In this document: piece after piece, positions 55,606 to 64,000 of the stretch | Layout of the letters: each line of letters begins with the position of its first letter | Position numbering within the stretch: position 1 is the stretch's first letter | Program-made: the position numbers and the translations under genes | Source of the DNA: Neisseria polysaccharea ATCC 43768 | Lineage (GTDB): Bacteria > Pseudomonadota > Gammaproteobacteria > Burkholderiales > Neisseriaceae | NCBI GenBank assembly: GCA_000176735.1 | Contig: ADBE01000068.1 | Coordinates: 1-64,000 of the forward strand | DNA: 64,000 nt | Direction of reading: 5' to 3' | The notes under the pieces: model-generated | What the model was told of the DNA's origin: nothing | What the model saw: only the letters and a program-made list of their open reading frames with translations | The model's database searches: none

Positions 55606-56412
55606 TTAAAGCAGGTTGTACAGCATTTTTCCGGCAATCAAAAGCAACATAATGCCGAAGGATTTTTTGAGTTTGGCAGAAGAAAGTTTGTGGGCGGTTT
55701 TGACACCGAGCGGGGCAAAGGCACTGGTTGCCGCGCTGAGGACGGCGACGGCGGGCAGGTAAAGGAAGCCCAGCGACCCTTCGGGCAATCCTGCAATATT
55801 CAGGCCGTTGAGCAGATACGATATTGCGCCAGAGAGTGCAATCGGCCAGGCAAGGCCGGATGATGTGCCGATGGCTTTATGGGCGGGGAAGCCGCAGTGG
55901 ATTAAGAAGGGGACGGAAAGTGAACCGCCGCCTATGCCGACCCAGCTCGACATTGCGCCGAACAGTGTGGAAACCGCAGTCAGTCCGGGCAGCTTGGGCA
56001 GCGGGCGGGATGCCGTCTGAGGGCCGGTATGCAGTGTTTTGAATGCGACGGCAGTTAAAAACAGGATGAAGAAAATTTGAAGCCCGAATGCGGGGATATA
56101 TTTTGCGGAGAGTGCGCCCGCGAATACGCCGAATATCATACCCGGCATCATCGCAAATACGGTTTTCCAGTCGACCGCCTGTTTTTTGTGCTGCCCCAAC
56201 ATACTGGAAAAGGCGGTGAAGACCATGACGGCGAAGGATGTGCCGACGGCGAGGTGTTGCGCGTAAGGATGTTGTGCCAAACCCTGCAAATCAAGTACCC
56301 ATAAAACGACAGGGACAATCAGCGTGCCGCCGCCTACGCCGAACAGGCCGGCGACAAAACCTGCCGCACTGCCTACGGCAAGCAGGATTAAGATAATGTC
56401 CCAATGCCACAT
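55606..56412 (-). CDS. TauE/SafE (TSUP) family membrane protein
   Basis: 268 residues with about eight membrane helices and the repeated TSUP signatures GFVAGLFGVGGGTLIVPVVL (near residue 18) and LFGAMSSWVGIGGGSLSVPFLI (near 155). The family exports or imports sulfur-containing organic anions such as sulfite or sulfoacetate. Substrate unknown. The ATG directly follows the pssA stop (TAAATG), so it is translated after pssA. Confidence 0.88.
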   Translation of the reverse strand: MWHWDIILILLAVGSAAGFVAGLFGVGGGTLIVPVVLWVLDLQGLAQHPYAQHLAVGTSFAVMVFTAFSSMLGQHKKQAVDWKTVFAMMPGMIFGVFAGALSAKYIPAFGLQIFFILFLTAVAFKTLHTGPQTASRPLPKLPGLTAVSTLFGAMSSWVGIGGGSLSVPFLIHCGFPAHKAIGTSSGLAWPIALSGAISYLLNGLNIAGLPEGSLGFLYLPAVAVLSAATSAFAPLGVKTAHKLSSAKLKKSFGIMLLLIAGKMLYNLL

Positions 56413-57159
56413 TTAATCCGCCTTTCTGTATTTTTTCCAGAATCGGTGTGCCGCCATAATGTAGCCGGACAGGCTGTATCCGAGAAAGAACAGGAAGAGG
56501 ACGAGCGACGGTTCCCAAGTGACCAGAAGCAGCAGTAAGACGGCAAGCAGCATTCCGACAAAGGGGACTTGTCTGCGGATGTTGATTTCTTTAAAACTCC
56601 AAAAAGGGATTTGGACAATCATCGACAGGCCGGCAAACAGTGTGATGCCCAATGCCCACCAGTGGACGGCGGGGAATTTTTCGACGCTGTGGTTGACCCA
56701 AATCAGCCCGACAATCAGCGCGGCGGCGGTCGGACTGGGCACGCCGATAAACCAGCGTTTGTCCACCTTGCCGATGAGCGTGTTGAACAGGGCGAGGCGC
56801 AGGGCGGCGCAGGCGCAGTAGATGAAGGCGACGGAATAACCGATTTTGCCGAACTGCCAAAGCTGCCATTTGTAGGCAATAAGTGCGGGGGCAACGCCGA
56901 AGCTGACCATGTCGGCAAGGCTGTCGAGCTGCTCCCCGAACGCGCTTTGGCTGTTGGTCAGCCGCGCCACGCGCCCGTCCATACCGTCCAAAAGCATGGA
57001 AATGAATACGGCAATAGCGGCGGTTTCATAACGTCCGTGCATGGATTGGGTGATTGCGTAAAACGCGGAAAACAGCGCGGCGATGGTAAAGGAATTGGGC
57101 AGCAGGTAGATACTGTTTTGACGCAGGGAGCGTTGCGGGGTGTTTGGCGGGATTTCCAT
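56413..57159 (-). CDS. pssA: CDP-diacylglycerol-serine O-phosphatidyltransferase
   Basis: 248 residues with several membrane helices. The CDP-alcohol phosphatidyltransferase motif DGMDGRVARLTNSQSAFGEQLDSLAD (near residue 58) has all required Asp, Gly and Arg residues. The enzyme makes phosphatidylserine, the precursor of phosphatidylethanolamine. The LPNSFTIAALFSAFYAI start fits the bacterial type II enzyme. Confidence 0.9.
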   Translation of the reverse strand: MEIPPNTPQRSLRQNSIYLLPNSFTIAALFSAFYAITQSMHGRYETAAIAVFISMLLDGMDGRVARLTNSQSAFGEQLDSLADMVSFGVAPALIAYKWQLWQFGKIGYSVAFIYCACAALRLALFNTLIGKVDKRWFIGVPSPTAAALIVGLIWVNHSVEKFPAVHWWALGITLFAGLSMIVQIPFWSFKEINIRRQVPFVGMLLAVLLLLLVTWEPSLVLFLFFLGYSLSGYIMAAHRFWKKYRKAD

Positions 57160-57265
57160 AGCTGAAGTGTCTCACGGACGTGGAGAATTGATGTTCGGAT
57201 TATAACGCAAACGCTTATCGAACAATACGCCCTGCTGGTTTAAGCCTCTGATAAGATGTTTGCAT

Positions 57266-58700
57266 GAAAGGCGGAAACAGAAGCCACGGGCGGCTTTGCC
57301 ATTGCTATCGGTAATGTCAGCAAGTCCAACTTGATTAGAAGTACGGTATTGGCTCCGAACTCAACCATTGATGATAAATCTGACAGCAGCCTTTTGTTGG
57401 GTAATAGTGCGACCATTACAAAAAGTACAAATTCGGTTGCATTCGGTCTGCTCTCTAAAATCGAAAATTCACAAAATGCCATTGCGTTTGGTCGAAGCAC
57501 AAATGCAACAAATGCCAACAGAGGGATGGCAATCGGTTCAACGTCGACGGTTTTATCTGAAAACGGCGTTGCAGTAGGTGCGTTCTCCGAAGTAAAAAAC
57601 TCGGAAAGTGCCGTCGTATTGGGTAAAAGTGCCAATGCAAAAGATGCTAACAATGCGATGGCATTGGGTGCTGATGCCACTGTTTCGGCTGAAAACGCCG
57701 TAGCACTCGGTAACGGTGCCAATACCAGCGGCAAAAATGCCGCTGCTGTCGGTAAAAATTCTAAGGCAAGCGGTAAAGATGCGGTTGCCATCGGTCATCA
57801 GGCAACAGCAGGCAAACACTCCGGATTCGGTGTGTCGATCGGTACGCATTCGTACATCAGTGAACAAAATACGAAACTGACACCGGAACGCTCAGGCTCA
57901 TCCACACCGGAAGTTTTTGTAACCAGCGTGGTGAAAGAAATCGCGAAAAACCAGGCCAATGAAGGCAAATATTTCTGGTCGATAGTTGTCGGTACGGACT
58001 CCCGTTCCTATGGCTATCAAAAACACCGGGATTGGTGCTGGGGCTGGAGCCTATGCGGCCAACGGCGTTGCCATCGGTTTATCCGCCCGTACAAAGGAGA
58101 TTTTGCTAGTGCAATCGGTTACAGATTACGTGCAAGCGGCAAACACGCCAGTGCTTTCGGCACAGGCAGCACCGCTACCGCAGAAGGCGGCTTGGCATTG
58201 GGTAACTTTGCCGTTGTGACAGAAAAAGGCGGCGTAGTGTTAGGTTCACATTCCAAAACCTCGGTTGCCGGTAATGTTTGGGGATACAATCTGCTGAAAA
58301 GTGCGGCTCAAACCCAAGACGATTTGATCGGCGGCAATAACGTTACTGCCTATGATACTGCCGTTTAAGAATTGGCAACGTTGAAATCCGGCGGCAGCGA
58401 AGTGGTAACGGAAAACAACTTTAAAACCATCTTCAACAAGTTTTATGAGTTTAAAGACGGCTTGAAAACCGAAGCCGATACAACGGATACCGACAAAACC
58501 ATCGTTACCCTCGGTAAAAACGGCCTGAAAAATAATCCTGATTTTAAAGGGGATAAGGGCGATAAAGGTGAATCTGGTCAGGGCGTTTCACCCGGAAAAT
58601 CGGTTAAAGTGGCTTCAGACGGCAGCGGCAACATCCGTGTCGAAGAGAAGGCAGACCATATCGAAATTTCGCTGAATCCGAAACTTGGCAATCTTGAGAT
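57266..58700 (+). pseudogene. Trimeric autotransporter adhesin (YadA-like head) remnant
   Basis: The reading frame opens after a TGA without a start. It shows many left-handed beta-roll repeats of the YadA/Hia head (SVAFG, AIAFG, GMAIGS, GVAVGA, AVVLGK, AMALGA, AVALGN, AAAVGK), then a neck and start of a stalk (LKSGGSEVVTENNF). There is no signal peptide and no C-terminal membrane anchor. Disruptions: an A inserted near 58022 and an A lost near 58095, with compensating frames (NTGIGAGAGAYAANGVAIG is read only in the second frame), plus an in-frame TAA at 58366. The gene is dead as an adhesin. It abuts the pirin remnant at about 58700. Confidence 0.8.
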
Positions 58701-59291
58701 AGGTTGTGCGTTTCGGGGACGGCTAAAGCGGTTTCCTTATCTGCATGAATGGCGATGTCCCAAACGTTCATTTCCGTAAAGGTTTTGGCTGTTCCTTTTC
58801 TTCCCCGTATTTTCCGGCGATCAGCCGCAAACTTCCTGCACCTTCGGGAATCGCCGCAACGGGAATGGCGGCTTTGGCAAGGTGTAGGTAGCGGGGCGGA
58901 GTGTTCTTGTATCGGGGGGCAGATTGACCCCAAGCTGTACCATTTCAAAAAGCCCGCCTGTTTTGTTGAAGCGTTTGGAATGGAATTCTTCATGGATGAT
59001 GCCCGAATCGGCAGTCATCCATTGCACGCCGCCTCCGCCGCTTGAGTCACGGTGTACGGCTTCGCCGCGATAGGCGATGGTTACGGTTTCAAAATCTTTG
59101 TGGGGGGGGGAGACACCTCGGGAGGTGCGGTTCGGATTGGGTGCAAATTCATAAGGTACGGCATAGTCGAGCATTAAAAACGGATTCGTTCCCTTGTCGT
59201 CGCCCATGTAGGAAAACAGAGACCGGACAGGGAAGCCGTCGCCTACCCGGTGTTGCCTGTCGGTACGGTAGATTTGTCTGACATTTCTCAT
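58700..59291 (-). pseudogene. Pirin family protein, disrupted
   Basis: The first frame gives MRNVRQIYRTDRQHRVGDGF, FLMLDYAVPYEFAPN and VQWMTADSGIIHEEFHS, the pirin N-terminal cupin. A C9 run (plus-strand G9 at 59102-59110) lies where most pirins have GVSEHPHRGFETV. Beyond SKRF..GLFEMVQLGVNL the frame is lost. NTPPRY, AIPVAAIPEGAGSL and then GTAKTFTEMNVWDIAIHADK are read in other frames, needing at least two further indels. The chain ends at LAVPETHN against the adhesin remnant. Pirins are cupin-type metal-binding proteins with regulatory or oxygenase roles. Confidence 0.75.
59102..59110 (-). repeat. Poly-C (C9) tract inside the pirin gene
   Basis: Nine Gs on the plus strand equal nine Cs in the coding strand, in frame here (Ser-Pro-Pro-His). 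Poly-C tracts of this length in neisserial coding regions are the usual substrate of slipped-strand phase variation. Confidence 0.7.
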
Positions 59292-59313
59292 GATGTATTC
59301 CTTTTTTAGTGTT

Positions 59314-59347
59314 ATGCCGTCTTGAACGCTTTTTCAGACGGCATTTG
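59314..59347. terminator. DUS-type hairpin
   Basis: ATGCCGTCTTGAA (one extra T, 59314-59326) pairs with TTCAGACGGCAT (59333-59344). It lies between the divergent pirin and DUF4189 genes, so its role is unclear. Confidence 0.6.
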
Positions 59348-59502
59348 AAGTGTTATTATGGGGTATACATGGGGCGTGCAGTATGCGGATGCCTGCCGGA
59401 AACGGCAATCCGTTTTGGAAGGCTAAACCGGCAAAGCAGGGATGTATTCTGTCTTTTTGTTTATAATGCAACAGAATTTGGACGAACCGTCGGGAATTTA
59501 TC

Positions 59503-59985
59503 ATGATGAAAAAGATACTGGCAGTATCGGCACTATGCCTGATGACTGCGGCAGCACAGGCTGCCGATACTTACGGCTATCTCGCCGTTTGGCAGAATCC
59601 GCAGAATGCGGACGATGTTTTGCAGGTTAAAACCACAAAAGAAGATTCGACGAAAAGCGAAGCGTTTGCCGAGTTGGAAGCCTTTTGCAAAGGTCAGGAC
59701 ACGCTTGCGGGCATTGCTGAAGACGAGCCGACCGGATGCCGGTCGGTCGTGTCGCTGAACAATACCTGTGTCGCGCTGGCATACCCGAAAGCCTTGGGCG
59801 CAATGCGCGTTGAAAACGCCGTTGTGATTACTTCTCCGCGTTTTACGAGCGTTCATCAGGTCGCACTCAACCAGTGCATCAAAAAATACGGCGCACAGGG
59901 ACAATGCGGTTTGGAAACAGTGTATTGCACATCTTCTTCTTATTACGGCGGAACTGTGCGCTCTTTGATTCAAAATCTCAAATAA
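59503..59985 (+). CDS. DUF4189-type exported small protein
   Basis: 160 residues. A signal peptide (residues 1-21, ending AAQAADTYG) is followed by a domain with six Cys (CKGQ, CRSV, CVAL, CIKK, CGLE, CTSS) that could form disulfides in the periplasm or outside. The spacing and the CVALAYPKALGA core suggest DUF4189. Function unknown. A ribosome site GGGAA lies upstream; the second ATG at 59506 is equally possible. Confidence 0.75.
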   Translation: MMKKILAVSALCLMTAAAQAADTYGYLAVWQNPQNADDVLQVKTTKEDSTKSEAFAELEAFCKGQDTLAGIAEDEPTGCRSVVSLNNTCVALAYPKALGAMRVENAVVITSPRFTSVHQVALNQCIKKYGAQGQCGLETVYCTSSSYYGGTVRSLIQNLK

Positions 59986-59993
59986 AACGGAAA

Positions 59994-60025
59994 ATGCCGT
60001 CTGAAAGATGTTCAGACGGCATTTC
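59994..60025. terminator. DUS inverted-pair terminator
   Basis: ATGCCGTCTGAA (59994-60005) and TTCAGACGGCAT (60011-60022), between converging DUF4189 and uraA genes. Confidence 0.88.
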
Positions 60026-60036
60026 CATATCAGCGG

Positions 60037-61248
60037 TCAGGATTCTTTCGGATCGGGCAGCAGGCTGTTCAACACAATGGCAAGTACGGCGCACAAGCCC
60101 ACGCCGGCAAAGCTGAAGCTGCCCAATTTGAGCGTCATGCCGCCGATGCCCGTGGTCAGTACCGAGCTGACGATGACCAGGTTTTTCGGCAGCATCAAAT
60201 CGACTTTGGCATCAATCAGCGTTTTCACGCCCAAAGAAGCAATCGTGCCGAACAGCAGCAGCATAATGCCGCCCATTACTGGCATCGGAATGGAAGCCAA
60301 AAACGCATTGAATTTGCCGAAAAACGCCATGCAGACGGCAAAAACCGCCGCCCAAGTCATGATGACGGGGTTGCTGTTTTTGGTAATCATCACCGCACCC
60401 GTTACTTCGCCGTAGGTCGTAACCGGCGGGCCGCCGATCAGACCCGCAACGCATACGCCCAAACCGTCGCCTGCAAGGGTTTTGTCCAAGCCCGGGTCTT
60501 TCGTATAGTCTTTCCCCGTCACATTGCCGATTGCCATGATGCCGCCGATGTGTTCGATGGCGGGGGCGACGGCAACGGGCAGCATAAACAGTGCAGCCTG
60601 CCAGTTGATCTGAGGCGTTTCAAAATGGGGAACGGCGAACCAGGGCGCGTGTGCAATGCTTGCCGTGTCCACCAGTCCCATCAGCAGTGCCAAAACATAA
60701 CCCGAAGCGACACCGATCAAGATGGGAATCAGCTTCATCATCCTGCTGCCGAAAACCGATACGATGGCGGTAACGGCAAAGGTAAAGCCGGAAAGAATCA
60801 GCGAATCGGTATAGTCGATGACCTGTTTGCCGTCCGCCTGACCCATTGCCATGCTGCTTGCCGCCACGGCAACAGACAGACCGATGACCATAATGACCGG
60901 ACCGATGACGACCGGCGGCAGCAGCCTATGAACGGCAGCAAGTCCACGCCAGCGGATTAGTGCGGCAAATACAAAATACATAAATCCCGCAGCAAACAAT
61001 CCGAACATGGTGGAGGGCAGACCCCATTCGCCGATAGCGTAGATAATCGGCGCGATAAACGCAAAAGAAGAGCCTAGAAAAATAGGCACTTTACGTTTGG
61101 TGGTAATTTGGAACAATAAGGTTCCTATGCCTGCCCCTAAAAGAGCAAGTGCCGGGTTCAGTCCCGTCAGCAGGGGAACCAGCACCATTGCGCCGAATGC
61201 AACGAATAAAATCTGAGCACCGGAAACGGCAAGTTTCAGTTGGTTCAT
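60037..61248 (-). CDS. uraA: Uracil permease (NCS2/UraA family)
   Basis: 403 residues from ATG 61248 (MNQLKLAVSGAQILFVAFGAMVLVPLL). About 14 membrane helices in the UraA fold. Family landmarks: FGAMVLVPLLTGLNPALAL at the start and TGKDYTKDPGLDKTLAGDGLGVCVAGLIGGPPVTTYGEVTG near residue 280, which carries the substrate-site Glu and the NAT signature. It imports uracil with protons. Divergent from ftsK. Confidence 0.93.
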   Translation of the reverse strand: MNQLKLAVSGAQILFVAFGAMVLVPLLTGLNPALALLGAGIGTLLFQITTKRKVPIFLGSSFAFIAPIIYAIGEWGLPSTMFGLFAAGFMYFVFAALIRWRGLAAVHRLLPPVVIGPVIMVIGLSVAVAASSMAMGQADGKQVIDYTDSLILSGFTFAVTAIVSVFGSRMMKLIPILIGVASGYVLALLMGLVDTASIAHAPWFAVPHFETPQINWQAALFMLPVAVAPAIEHIGGIMAIGNVTGKDYTKDPGLDKTLAGDGLGVCVAGLIGGPPVTTYGEVTGAVMITKNSNPVIMTWAAVFAVCMAFFGKFNAFLASIPMPVMGGIMLLLFGTIASLGVKTLIDAKVDLMLPKNLVIVSSVLTTGIGGMTLKLGSFSFAGVGLCAVLAIVLNSLLPDPKES

Positions 61249-61391
61249 ACCATCTTCTTTCAATCGGTTCAAACGGCACGGATTATACTGGTTTGCCGAG
61301 GGTCTGCGTAAAAATACATATGGCGGGCAACAGATATGCCGTCTGAAAGGCAATGTCTGTCTGTTGCAGGATGAAAGCAGGAGAAATGGAG

Positions 61392-61397
61392 TATAAT
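61392..61397 (+). promoter_or_regulatory. Candidate -10 element for ftsK
   Basis: TATAAT about 75 bases before ftsK, with no good -35 box at normal spacing. DUS copies at 61336-61347 and (inverted) 61443-61454 flank it in the uraA-ftsK divergent region. Confidence 0.4.
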
Positions 61398-61470
61398 CCG
61401 ACACTTTCCATATTCAATCCGCAAGCCGTCCGGCTTCCTTATTTCAGACGGCATTTTCCGGTAATACGGC

Positions 61471-63909
61471 ATGACAGAAAAATCCCATAAAAAAACAGCA
61501 AAAGGCAGGGCGGGAAGCCCGTCCCCAACGTCCGCACGCAACAAGAAAGCCGACAACGGCGCACGGGGCAATAAAGTTTCCGAGCGGCTCAAGGCGGTCA
61601 AAGAGTTGCAGAAAACCGAAACCAAAAAGGCGCGTCCCGAACATGTCGTCAACCTTATCGGCGACGCACTGTGGCTGATGGGTTTGGCGGCAACCTTGTA
61701 TTTGGCGATTTCCCTGATTAGTTTCGATATGGGCGATCCGTCTTGGTCGCACAGTTCGCCGGTTGTGGAAGATGTCGCCAATTGGGGCGGACTGTTCGGC
61801 GCGTATGTTGCCGATGTCGGCTATTATCTTTTCGGCTGGTCGTTCTGGTGGTGGATAGCGGCTGCCTGCGTCATGCTGTATAAAAATTTTCGTCTGCACG
61901 CAAAACGGACGGAAAACGAGGCATACAACCACAAAATCGCTGCCGCCGCGCTGTTTGTCCTGACGGTCTTCAGCCCTGTTTTGGAATATTTTGTGCTGGG
62001 CGGAAAATACAGTGAATCCTTGCCGGTCGGTGCGGGCGGTATGGTAGGTATACGTGTCGGCGCTATATTTGCATGGTTATTGGGAAAATCGGGCAGCCTT
62101 TTGATTATTTTGGTTGTTTTGTTGTTATCAGTGTCTTTGCTGGTACAGGTTTCATGGTTGGAAGTGTTGAACGGTACAAGTAGGACGATTCAAAATTGTC
62201 TGGCCGTATCGGGTAGAAAAATATCATCACTGGGAAAACGCCGTCCTCATACCAAAAAAGACAGTGTCGATACCCTAAACACCCGCCGTATGGTAAAAGA
62301 GGCTAAAAATATTACCGCCAAGCCCGTTGTTTCACTCGAAGGCAGTACCAGCAACCGCAAATCTGTAGCAGTCTCTGTTGCGCCGCTGCCTAAAATCCAA
62401 GCTTCGCTGTTTGAAGATAACGAAGTCCAGAGTAATGGAGAATATCACAAGCCTGCGTTGAATCTGTTGCGCCTTCCCGACAACGAGCCGGTCAGCATCA
62501 ATCCTGCCGAATTGGAGCGCACTGCCGAACTGATTGAATCCAAGTTGGCAGAATTCGGCATCGGCGTGCAAGTCGTTTCTGCCACTTCCGGCCCTGTAAT
62601 TACGCGTTATGAAATTGAACCCGCGCAAGGCATAAAAGGCAGCCAAATCGTTGCTTTATCTAAAGATTTGGCGCGTTCCATGTCGCTGCAATCCGTACGT
62701 ATCGTAGAAACCATCGCAGGCAAAAACACGATGGGCATCGAGTTGCCCAACGATAAACGCCAAGACGTGATGTTGAGCGAAATCTTGTCTTCGCCCGTGT
62801 TTACCGAAGCCAAATCCAAACTGACCGTTGCATTGGGCAAAGACATCGCCGGTACGCCCGTCGTCGGCGACTTGGCGAAAATGCCGCACCTTTTGGTCGC
62901 CGGTATGACCGGTTCGGGCAAATCCGTCGGCGTGAACGGCATGATTATGTCCATGCTTTTCAAAGCTACGCCGGAAGAAGTCCGCTTCATCATGATTGAT
63001 CCGAAAATGCTCGAATTGAGCATTTACGACGGTATTCCGCACCTGCTTTGCCCGGTCGTTACCGATATGCGCGAAGCAGGGCAGGCGTTGAACTGGTGCG
63101 TTGCCGAAATGGAAAAACGTTACCGCCTGCTCTCGCATGCAGGTGTGCGCAACTTGGAGGGCTTCAATCAAAAAGTCGAGGCTGCCAAAGCGGCCGGTAA
63201 GCCGCTGTTGAATCCTTTCAGCCTGTCTCCGGATAATCCGGAACCCTTGGAAAAATTACCATTGATTGTGGTCGTTATCGACGAGTTGGCAGATCTGATG
63301 ATGACCGAACGCAAATCTGTTGAGCAGCAAATCGCACGCCTTGCCCAAAAAGCGCGCGCGGCAGGTATTCACATGATTGTCGCGACCCAACGTCCGAGCG
63401 TCGATGTCGTTACCGGCTTGATTAAGGCGAACATTCCGACGCGTATGGCGTTTACCGTACAAAGCAAAATCGACAGCCGCACCATTCTTGACCAGATGGG
63501 TGCGGACGAGCTGTTGAAATACGGCGACTCACTGTTCCTACAGCCGGGCAGCGCCGAGCCAACCCGACTGCAAGGCGCGTTTGTTTCAGATGACGAAGTT
63601 CATCAAGTCGTCAACTATGTCAAGTCGCAAGCCCACGCCGACTATATCGAAGGCTTGCTCACCGGCGAAGCTGCACTGGAAACCACCAATATCGTCAATC
63701 CGAATGCGGGAAGCGACGAATTGTTCGACCAAGCCGTTGCCTACATTTTGGAAAGCAAAAAAACTTCCATCTCTTCCCTGCAACGTCAGTTGCGCATCGG
63801 CTATAACCGCGCAGCAAACCTGATGGAAGCACTCGAAAATGCAGGTGTCGTTTCCCCTGCCGATATGAATGGCAGCCGTAAGATTTTGGCGCACAAGGAC
63901 CATTTATAG
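61471..63909 (+). CDS. ftsK: DNA translocase FtsK
   Basis: 812 residues. A short basic N-terminus leads to four membrane helices (about residues 62-235), then a fairly short linker and the motor. Alpha/beta motor domains: Walker [15 protein letters not shown] (near residue 476), Walker [13 protein letters not shown] (near 600). The gamma winged-helix domain at the end ([36 protein letters not shown]) reads KOPS-type polarity signals. FtsK couples division to chromosome dimer resolution at dif. Intact. Confidence 0.96.
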   Translation: MTEKSHKKTAKGRAGSPSPTSARNKKADNGARGNKVSERLKAVKELQKTETKKARPEHVVNLIGDALWLMGLAATLYLAISLISFDMGDPSWSHSSPVVEDVANWGGLFGAYVADVGYYLFGWSFWWWIAAACVMLYKNFRLHAKRTENEAYNHKIAAAALFVLTVFSPVLEYFVLGGKYSESLPVGAGGMVGIRVGAIFAWLLGKSGSLLIILVVLLLSVSLLVQVSWLEVLNGTSRTIQNCLAVSGRKISSLGKRRPHTKKDSVDTLNTRRMVKEAKNITAKPVVSLEGSTSNRKSVAVSVAPLPKIQASLFEDNEVQSNGEYHKPALNLLRLPDNEPVSINPAELERTAELIESKLAEFGIGVQVVSATSGPVITRYEIEPAQGIKGSQIVALSKDLARSMSLQSVRIVETIAGKNTMGIELPNDKRQDVMLSEILSSPVFTEAKSKLTVALGKDIAGTPVVGDLAKMPHLLVAGMTGSGKSVGVNGMIMSMLFKATPEEVRFIMIDPKMLELSIYDGIPHLLCPVVTDMREAGQALNWCVAEMEKRYRLLSHAGVRNLEGFNQKVEAAKAAGKPLLNPFSLSPDNPEPLEKLPLIVVVIDELADLMMTERKSVEQQIARLAQKARAAGIHMIVATQRPSVDVVTGLIKANIPTRMAFTVQSKIDSRTILDQMGADELLKYGDSLFLQPGSAEPTRLQGAFVSDDEVHQVVNYVKSQAHADYIEGLLTGEAALETTNIVNPNAGSDELFDQAVAYILESKKTSISSLQRQLRIGYNRAANLMEALENAGVVSPADMNGSRKILAHKDHL

Positions 63910-63922
63910 CCCATATCGCAAA

Positions 63923-63961
63923 ATGCCGTCTGAACGGCGGAATTGGCGTTTCAGACGGCAT
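63923..63961. terminator. DUS inverted-pair terminator after ftsK
   Basis: ATGCCGTCTGAA (63923-63934) and TTCAGACGGCAT (63950-63961), just after the ftsK stop and before the right edge. Confidence 0.85.
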
Positions 63962-64000
63962 ATTATGTTTCAGGCGGAACATTGTGATATACTTGCCAGC

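Overview
The window is a chromosomal segment of a pathogenic-clade Neisseria, most likely N. meningitidis (N. lactamica, N. gonorrhoeae or N. polysaccharea are not excluded). The evidence is the dense 12-base DNA uptake sequence (DUS) ATGCCGTCTGAA, very often as inverted pairs acting as terminators; five Correia elements (CREE) of about 105 or 155 bp; dRS3 repeats (ATTCCC-N8-GGGAAT); and a typical neisserial gene set: a P64k-type lipoyl-bearing LpdA, rpsF-priB-rpsR-rplI, and gatC-gatA-gatB.

Layout. 1-12.3 kb: the end of xseA, a dRS3/CREE repeat block, an MFS transporter, rluB, pdxH, a ferredoxin-type reductase, the gatCAB genes (with a frameshifted DUF535 gene between gatA and gatB), a MarC protein and an aldehyde dehydrogenase. 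12.3-22.6 kb: a DUF4124 protein, an RsmB-type methyltransferase, a small foreign toxin-tail/immunity remnant, a DUF1853 protein, trmJ, suhB, a TonB-dependent siderophore-type receptor with a Fur-like promoter, and a split DUF945 gene. 22.9-31.6 kb: the pyruvate dehydrogenase genes aceE-aceF-lpdA, then proS on the other strand. 31.6-41.5 kb: an FAH-family enzyme, the creA-yqgE-ruvX operon (creA interrupted by a toxin/immunity/Rhs fragment), an envC-like/ctpA pair, a DUF1963 protein and uvrB. 41.6-46.1 kb: an AT-rich accessory island holding a frameshifted Sll1717-type P-loop ATPase, an IS remnant, a SUKH immunity protein, an unknown small protein, a degenerate RAYT transposase with GTAG-headed palindromes, and a possible PD-(D/E)XK protein. 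46.3-57.2 kb: trmB, a Sel1-repeat protein, uvrC, copA, trxB, the rpsF operon, a TauE-type exporter and pssA. 57.2-59.3 kb: two decayed genes that meet tail to tail, a trimeric autotransporter adhesin and a pirin with a C9 tract. 59.5-64 kb: a DUF4189 protein, uraA and ftsK.

Housekeeping blocks alternate with short accessory insertions. Three insertions look imported. Two carry the last codons of a polymorphic toxin overlapping the start of its presumed immunity gene, one of them inside creA. Two of the three contain DUS variants matching other Neisseriaceae dialects (Kingella type at 14674, N. mucosa type at 43403), which suggests where they came from. Several non-essential genes carry single-base indels, mostly in A runs (DUF535, DUF945, envC-like, ctpA tail, ATPase, adhesin), while the essential genes are intact. 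Whether these are phase variation, decay or assembly error cannot be settled from sequence alone.
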